From contig CAKQQY010000026.1 in the NCBI GenBank assembly GCA_934271245.1, forward strand, positions 1-26,741: a DNA stretch of 26,741 nucleotides. Direction: 5' to 3'. The notes under the pieces are model-generated. The model was not told where the DNA came from, did not search any database, and worked only from the letters and a program-made list of their open reading frames with translations. This stretch comes from an uncultured Clostridia bacterium. GTDB taxonomy: Bacteria; Bacillota; Clostridia; Christensenellales; Borkfalkiaceae. This document shows positions 23,052 to 26,741 of the stretch, piece by piece. The translations under genes and the position numbers were made by a program. The stretch's first letter is position 1. Each line of letters opens with the position of its first letter.

Positions 23052-24365
23052 TTAAAATTTAAACATTTTATTGTTTTTCATTTGTTTCATCATCTGCTTG
23101 GTCTGTTCGAACTGTTTAAGAAGTTTGTTTACTTCCTGAACGCTCGTTCCCGACCCGTTCGCGATTCTCGTCTTTCTCGAAAAGTTTATTATCGACGGAT
23201 TGTCGCGTTCTTTTTTGGTCATCGACTGAATTATCGCTTTCATCGAAAGAAGTTTCTTTTCGTCGATGTCCCCGTCGTTTATCTTTACCTTATTGCTCAT
23301 GCCCGGCATCATGGAAAGAACGTTCTTTATTCCGCCCATTTTTTTCATCGCGTCGAACTGCATAAGATAATCGTCTAACGTGAAAGAGTTTTCTCTCAGT
23401 TTCTTTTCGAGTTTTTTCGCGTCCTCTTCGCTGACGGCTTCCTGCGCCTTTTCGATAAGCGAAAGCACGTCGCCCATTCCGAGTATGCGGTTAGCCATTC
23501 TGTCGGGATAGAAAGGTTCTAAATCGCTCGGTTTTTCGCCGACCGAACAGAATTTTATGGGTTTACCCGTAACCGCTCTCATAGAAAGCGCGGCGCCGCC
23601 CCTTGTATCGCCGTCGAGTTTGGTAAGCACGAGCCCAGTTACTTCGAGACGTTTATTGAAAGTATCCGCAACTTCGACCGCAACCTGACCCGTCATGGAA
23701 TCGACTACGAGCAAAATTTCGTCGGGGTGAACGGCAGCCTTTATGTCTTCGAGTTCTTTCATCAACTTTTCGTCTATCTGAAGTCTGCCGGCGGTATCGA
23801 TAATCACCGTGTCGAACCCGTAAGATTTTGCGTATTTAACGCTTTCTTCGGCGATTTTAACGGGATTGCCCTGCCCTTTTTCGAAAACTTCCGCGTCGAC
23901 GTTTTTGCCGACGACTTTAAGTTGATTTATAGCCGCGGGGCGGTACACGTCGCATGCGACGAGCAAAGGTTTTTTGCCTTGTTTTTTTAAGTAAACCGCA
24001 AGTTTGCCGACGAGCGTGGTTTTACCCGCGCCCTGAAGCCCCGACATCATTATTATAGTCGGCGGATTAGGCGAAACGGCGAGTTTGGAATTAGAAGAAC
24101 CCATTAAAGCGATAAGTTCTTCGTTTACAATCTTTATAACCTGTTGCGCGGGGGTAAGACTTTTAAGAATTTCCTGTCCCACGGCGCGCTCCGACACTTT
24201 CGCGACGAAGTCTTTTACGACGCTTATATTGACGTCGGCTTCCAAAAGCGCGATACGGATTTCTCTCATCGCGGTTTTTATTTCCAGTTCGGTAAGCCTG
24301 CCTTTATGAGCGAGTTTGGAAAAAATATGATTAAGTTTTTCGGACAATCCGGAAAATAAAGCCAT
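23052..24365 (-). CDS. ffh: signal recognition particle protein Ffh (SRP54)
   Basis: This 437-residue GTPase recognises signal sequences and targets ribosomes to FtsY. The N domain (about 1-90) precedes the G domain with GLQGAGKT (109-116), DVYRPAAINQLK, DTAGRLQID and TKLDGDTRGGAAL. The methionine-rich M domain (about 300-437) includes MKKMGGIKNVLSMMPGM and the RNA-binding segment SRKTRIANGSGTSVQEVNKL. It starts three bases after ylxM. No SRP RNA gene was seen in the window. Confidence 0.97.
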   Translation of the reverse strand: MALFSGLSEKLNHIFSKLAHKGRLTELEIKTAMREIRIALLEADVNISVVKDFVAKVSERAVGQEILKSLTPAQQVIKIVNEELIALMGSSNSKLAVSPNPPTIIMMSGLQGAGKTTLVGKLAVYLKKQGKKPLLVACDVYRPAAINQLKVVGKNVDAEVFEKGQGNPVKIAEESVKYAKSYGFDTVIIDTAGRLQIDEKLMKELEDIKAAVHPDEILLVVDSMTGQVAVEVADTFNKRLEVTGLVLTKLDGDTRGGAALSMRAVTGKPIKFCSVGEKPSDLEPFYPDRMANRILGMGDVLSLIEKAQEAVSEEDAKKLEKKLRENSFTLDDYLMQFDAMKKMGGIKNVLSMMPGMSNKVKINDGDIDEKKLLSMKAIIQSMTKKERDNPSIINFSRKTRIANGSGTSVQEVNKLLKQFEQTKQMMKQMKNNKMFKF

Positions 24366-24368
24366 TTT

Positions 24369-24662
24369 TTACCCTAAAATATCGTAAATTCGTTTTGCCG
24401 TAACCTTATCCGATTCTTCCGCAAGAGATATAAGTTTTTCGTTCTTTTCTAATATCTTTAACGCGGTTTCGTATTCGGAAAGCTTTTGTTTTACTTTCGT
24501 TACGGCGTCGTATATGCTTTGCCTCGTTACCCCTTCCGACTCCGCTATTTCTGACAGCGACAAGTCGAAATTATAGTGAGAAGAAAAAAGTTCTCTCTGC
24601 TTATCGGTGAGCAAACCTTTATATATATCGAACAATCTTATATAATATATATCTTCTTCCAT
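24369..24662 (-). CDS. ylxM: YlxM family helix-turn-helix protein, SRP-associated
   Basis: This 97-residue sigma-70-region-4-like helix-turn-helix protein of the YlxM/p13 family is encoded directly before ffh, as in most Bacillota. In streptococci YlxM binds SRP components. Residues about 30-60 (LSLSEIAESEGVTRQSIYDA) form the helix-turn-helix and the rest is helical (KVKQKLSEYETALKIL). It is the first gene after a consensus promoter, with a hairpin in the leader. The ATG at 24662 has no good Shine-Dalgarno site; the bases before it include part of the hairpin's 3' side. Confidence 0.9.
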   Translation of the reverse strand: MEEDIYYIRLFDIYKGLLTDKQRELFSSHYNFDLSLSEIAESEGVTRQSIYDAVTKVKQKLSEYETALKILEKNEKLISLAEESDKVTAKRIYDILG

Positions 24663-24673
24663 AGCAAACGAAA

Positions 24674-24699
24674 AGCGTAAAGTAAAATTACCTTACGCT
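24674..24699 (-). promoter_or_regulatory. 5' leader hairpin of the ylxM-ffh operon
   Basis: AGCGTAA-a-GTAA (24674-24685) pairs with TTAC-c-TTACGCT (24688-24699) with one A-C mismatch. In the minus-strand direction the stem is followed by TTTTCG. It begins at or within a few bases of the predicted transcription start, so it would sit at the very 5' end of the mRNA, either as a stabiliser or as an attenuator. Confidence 0.55.
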
Positions 24700-24703
24700 G
24701 TGA

Positions 24704-24732
24704 ATTATATATTATATAATCAGTCTTGTCAA
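24704..24732 (-). promoter_or_regulatory. consensus promoter of the ylxM-ffh operon
   Basis: On the minus strand TTGACA (24727-24732) and TATAAT (24704-24709) are both perfect and exactly 17 bases apart. It lies between the lipoprotein stop and ylxM, so the SRP-ribosome-maturation genes have their own strong start separate from smc-ftsY. Confidence 0.82.
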
Positions 24733-24772
24733 CTGTTTTCACGCATTTTTCCGATTAACGGGAACCGTTTTT

Positions 24773-25261
24773 TCACGCATTTTCCGCGTCGGTAGCAAAA
24801 GTCACCGAATCGGCGTGGGAAAACAGTATTCTTTCTTTATCTTTTTTATCCTTCTTCGCGCACCCGAAATTCAAGGTGTAAAACGCCTGTTCCGACTTAT
24901 ACATTGCGGTAATCATAAACAGGTTGCCGTTATCGATCGTAAAATAAAGGTAACCGTTTCTTTCCGAAACTTCCGTTTCCACTTTGTTTGCGGTTTTTAC
25001 GGCGTCGGCGTATTCGGCAAGCGTTTTTTCTTTGCTTATTTTATCGAAGCCGTCTTTACTGCAAACGCAGAATTCGCCGCCTAAAACGCTCTGATAATAA
25101 AAGTATACGTTTTCGTTTTCCTGTTCTCTGTAAAAACTGTCCAAAGTTACGGAAATTTCGCCTTTGGTAAAGGTTGCCGGCGTACCCGTACACGCGGCAA
25201 AGGCGAACGCCGCCGTTACGACGGTTAATGCCGCCGCGATGAATTTTATTATTTTTTTCAT
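24773..25261 (-). CDS. hypothetical lipoprotein
   Basis: This 162-residue protein was not recognised. It has a lipoprotein signal: a basic start (MKKIIKF), a hydrophobic core and the lipobox F-A-A-C with the lipidated cysteine at 24. The mature part (about 138 residues) is rich in Lys, Glu and aromatic residues, has cysteines in GGEFCVCSKDG and NFGCAKKDK, and is probably a beta-rich extracellular or membrane-anchored domain. It starts 20 bases after ftsY and stands where Bacillota normally have ylxM next to ftsY, so it interrupts the SRP gene order. After it comes the ylxM promoter. It may be a lineage-specific insertion, co-transcribed with ftsY. Confidence 0.88.
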   Translation of the reverse strand: MKKIIKFIAAALTVVTAAFAFAACTGTPATFTKGEISVTLDSFYREQENENVYFYYQSVLGGEFCVCSKDGFDKISKEKTLAEYADAVKTANKVETEVSERNGYLYFTIDNGNLFMITAMYKSEQAFYTLNFGCAKKDKKDKERILFSHADSVTFATDAENA

Positions 25262-25281
25262 AATTTTTTAAGTAAATTCCG

Positions 25282-26178
25282 TTAAAATAAGTTGTCTATA
25301 TAATCTTTTGCGTCGAAGTCTTCTATATCGTCGATTTTTTCGCCCGTACCGACGTAAAGAACGGGAATTTCCGTTTCGTAAGAAAGGGAAACTATAAAAC
25401 CGCCTTTCGCCGTTCCGTCGAGTTTGGTTAAAATTATGCCGTCAAGCCCGATTTCGTCATTAAAGACTTCCGTCTGCGACTTGGCGTTCTGCCCCGTGGA
25501 CGCGTCGAGAACGATAAGTTTATAATAGTTGGCGTCGGGATATTCGCGTTTAACCGTTCTGTCCATTTTTTTGAGTTCTTCCATGAGGTTGCTTTTAACG
25601 TGAAGTCTGCCCGCCGTATCTATAATCAGAACGTCGGTATTTCTCGCTTTACATGACGCTATCGCGTCGTAAACAACCGCGGAAGCGTCCGCGCCTTCGG
25701 CATGTTTTATTATTCTTACCTTTGCCCTGTCCGCCCAAACGGAAAGTTGATCGGAAGCCGCCGCCCTGAACGTATCGCCCGCGGCAACGGTGACCGATTT
25801 ACCTTCTTTAGCAAACTTTGCGGCAAGTTTCCCGATAGACGTGGTTTTACCAACGCCGTTTACCCCTACTACCATAATAACCGCGGGGTATTTGATTTCT
25901 TTGGCGTCGGCGTAGTTTAAGGTGTCGAAAAGTTCTTCTTTTAGTAAAGAAGTAACGTAGTCTTTATCTTTTAATCTTTCTTTTTTTGCGCGTTCTCTTA
26001 TTTCTTCCACGATTTCCACCGCCGTATCGACGGACACGTCGGAAGATATAAGCACGTCTTCAAGGCTTTCGTAAAATTCGTCGCCTAATTTATTGGAAGA
26101 AAAAAGTTCGGCGAGTTTTTTGCTTATGCCGTTTCTCGTTTTGGAGAGAACTTCTTTTATTTTACTGAAAAATCCCAT
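25282..26178 (-). CDS. ftsY: signal recognition particle receptor FtsY
   Basis: This 298-residue SRP receptor GTPase works at the membrane with Ffh. The NG domains are complete: GVNGVGKT at 105-112, DTFRAAASDQLSVWADRA, DTAGRLHVKSNLMEELKKM and TKLDGTAKGGFIVSL. The N-terminus is a short amphipathic helix (MGFFSKIKEVLSKTRNG) with none of the long acidic A domain of E. coli, as is usual for Gram-positives. It follows smc by 18 bases. Confidence 0.96.
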   Translation of the reverse strand: MGFFSKIKEVLSKTRNGISKKLAELFSSNKLGDEFYESLEDVLISSDVSVDTAVEIVEEIRERAKKERLKDKDYVTSLLKEELFDTLNYADAKEIKYPAVIMVVGVNGVGKTTSIGKLAAKFAKEGKSVTVAAGDTFRAAASDQLSVWADRAKVRIIKHAEGADASAVVYDAIASCKARNTDVLIIDTAGRLHVKSNLMEELKKMDRTVKREYPDANYYKLIVLDASTGQNAKSQTEVFNDEIGLDGIILTKLDGTAKGGFIVSLSYETEIPVLYVGTGEKIDDIEDFDAKDYIDNLF

Positions 26179-26196
26179 ATATTATCCTTATTCGGT

Positions 26197-26741
26197 TCAG
26201 CCGACCATATTGCCGCTTTCTATATCGGCAACGTCGGAAAGTTTAACGGATACCGTCTTGGAAACGCCCTTTTCCTGCATGGTTACGCCGAACAGAGCGT
26301 CGGCAAGTTCCATTGTCGGTTTTCTGTGCGTTATGACGATAAACTGCGTTTCTTCCGAGAACTTCTGCAAATATCTTGCGAATCTGTCTACGTTGGCTTC
26401 GTCTAACGCCGCTTCTATTTCGTCAAGCACGCAAAACGGCATAGGCCTTAAACGCAATATCGAGAAAAGTATGGCGATTGCGGTAAGCGCTTTTTCGCCG
26501 CCCGACAAAAGCGAAAGTTTCTGCAGTTTCTTTCCCGGTGGTTCGGCGATGATTTCTACGCCCGCTTCGAGTTTGTCGTCCACTTCCGAATAGTCGAGTT
26601 CGAGCATCGCTCTGCCGCCGCCGAAAAGTTCTTTGAAAATCCTCTGGAAGTTTTCGTTGATTTTTGTAAACCCTTCGTCGAACTGCGTTATCATTTCGCC
26701 TTTAATCTTTTCGATGGCTTCTTTTAAGTCGGCTTCGGCTT
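26197..26741 (-). CDS. smc: chromosome segregation ATPase SMC (C-terminal part)
   Basis: The reading frame is open to the window edge, so only the last 181 residues of SMC are seen. They include the end of the coiled coil, the head segment FTKINENFQRIFKELFGGGRA, the ABC signature LLSGGEKALTAIA, Walker B with FCVLDEIEAALDEANV, and the H-loop VITHRKPTMELADALFGVTM. This lobe pairs with the N-terminal Walker A half beyond the window. The gene continues to the right; ATG codons inside the segment are internal methionines. Its place before ftsY is classic for Bacillota. Confidence 0.96.
   Translation of the reverse strand, partial: AEADLKEAIEKIKGEMITQFDEGFTKINENFQRIFKELFGGGRAMLELDYSEVDDKLEAGVEIIAEPPGKKLQKLSLLSGGEKALTAIAILFSILRLRPMPFCVLDEIEAALDEANVDRFARYLQKFSEETQFIVITHRKPTMELADALFGVTMQEKGVSKTVSVKLSDVADIESGNMVG

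Overview
The window looks like chromosomal core sequence from an anaerobic member of the Bacillota, probably an uncultured clostridial lineage. The evidence is gene content and order: the smc-ftsY-ylxM-ffh-rpsP-khpA-rimM-trmD block, rbgA-rnhB, and dprA-topA-trmFO-hslV-hslU follow the Bacillus/Clostridium arrangement. A PerR / reverse-rubrerythrin / rubredoxin cluster points to an oxygen-sensitive life style. No rRNA, tRNA, CRISPR array, transposase or prophage gene was seen. All complete genes are on the minus strand; only a response-regulator tail at the left edge is on plus. Taxonomy is inferred from gene content, not from a marker search.

Read in the direction of transcription (right to left): the 3' end of smc, ftsY and a small lipoprotein; then a consensus promoter with an immediate 5' hairpin in front of ylxM-ffh-rpsP-khpA-rimM-trmD-rbgA-rnhB-yraN (signal recognition particle, ribosome maturation and tRNA modification); then rplS with its own promoter, leader hairpin and terminator. 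Next comes a gene-free 741-bp stretch (18322-19062) holding a highly ordered array of perfect stem-loops. It is followed by the tightly packed genes comM-dprA-topA-trmFO-hslV-hslU-hisS, then trxA and a metallophosphoesterase. A new unit starts with an rRNA-methyltransferase-like gene whose promoter abuts its ATG, followed by galT-galE. nadE stands alone between terminators. The last operon is perR-reverse rubrerythrin-rubredoxin under a textbook promoter with an overlapping PerR-like operator, followed by a small unknown gene.

Most of the window is ordinary housekeeping sequence. The strongest unexplained signal is the hairpin array at 18475-18880. It contains two exact 135-bp tandem copies, each with three perfect hairpins and one large hairpin. 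It ends in a cluster of different sequence but the same geometry, closed by an outer stem into a four-way-junction-like fold. AAATTC/GAATTT arms allow two competing folds. It may be transcribed as the leader of the comM operon. Secondary points of interest are a degenerate 30-bp repeat ladder downstream of nadE, a rubredoxin whose first metal knuckle is C-x-C, a possible leaderless mRNA, and a truncated two-component locus at the left edge.
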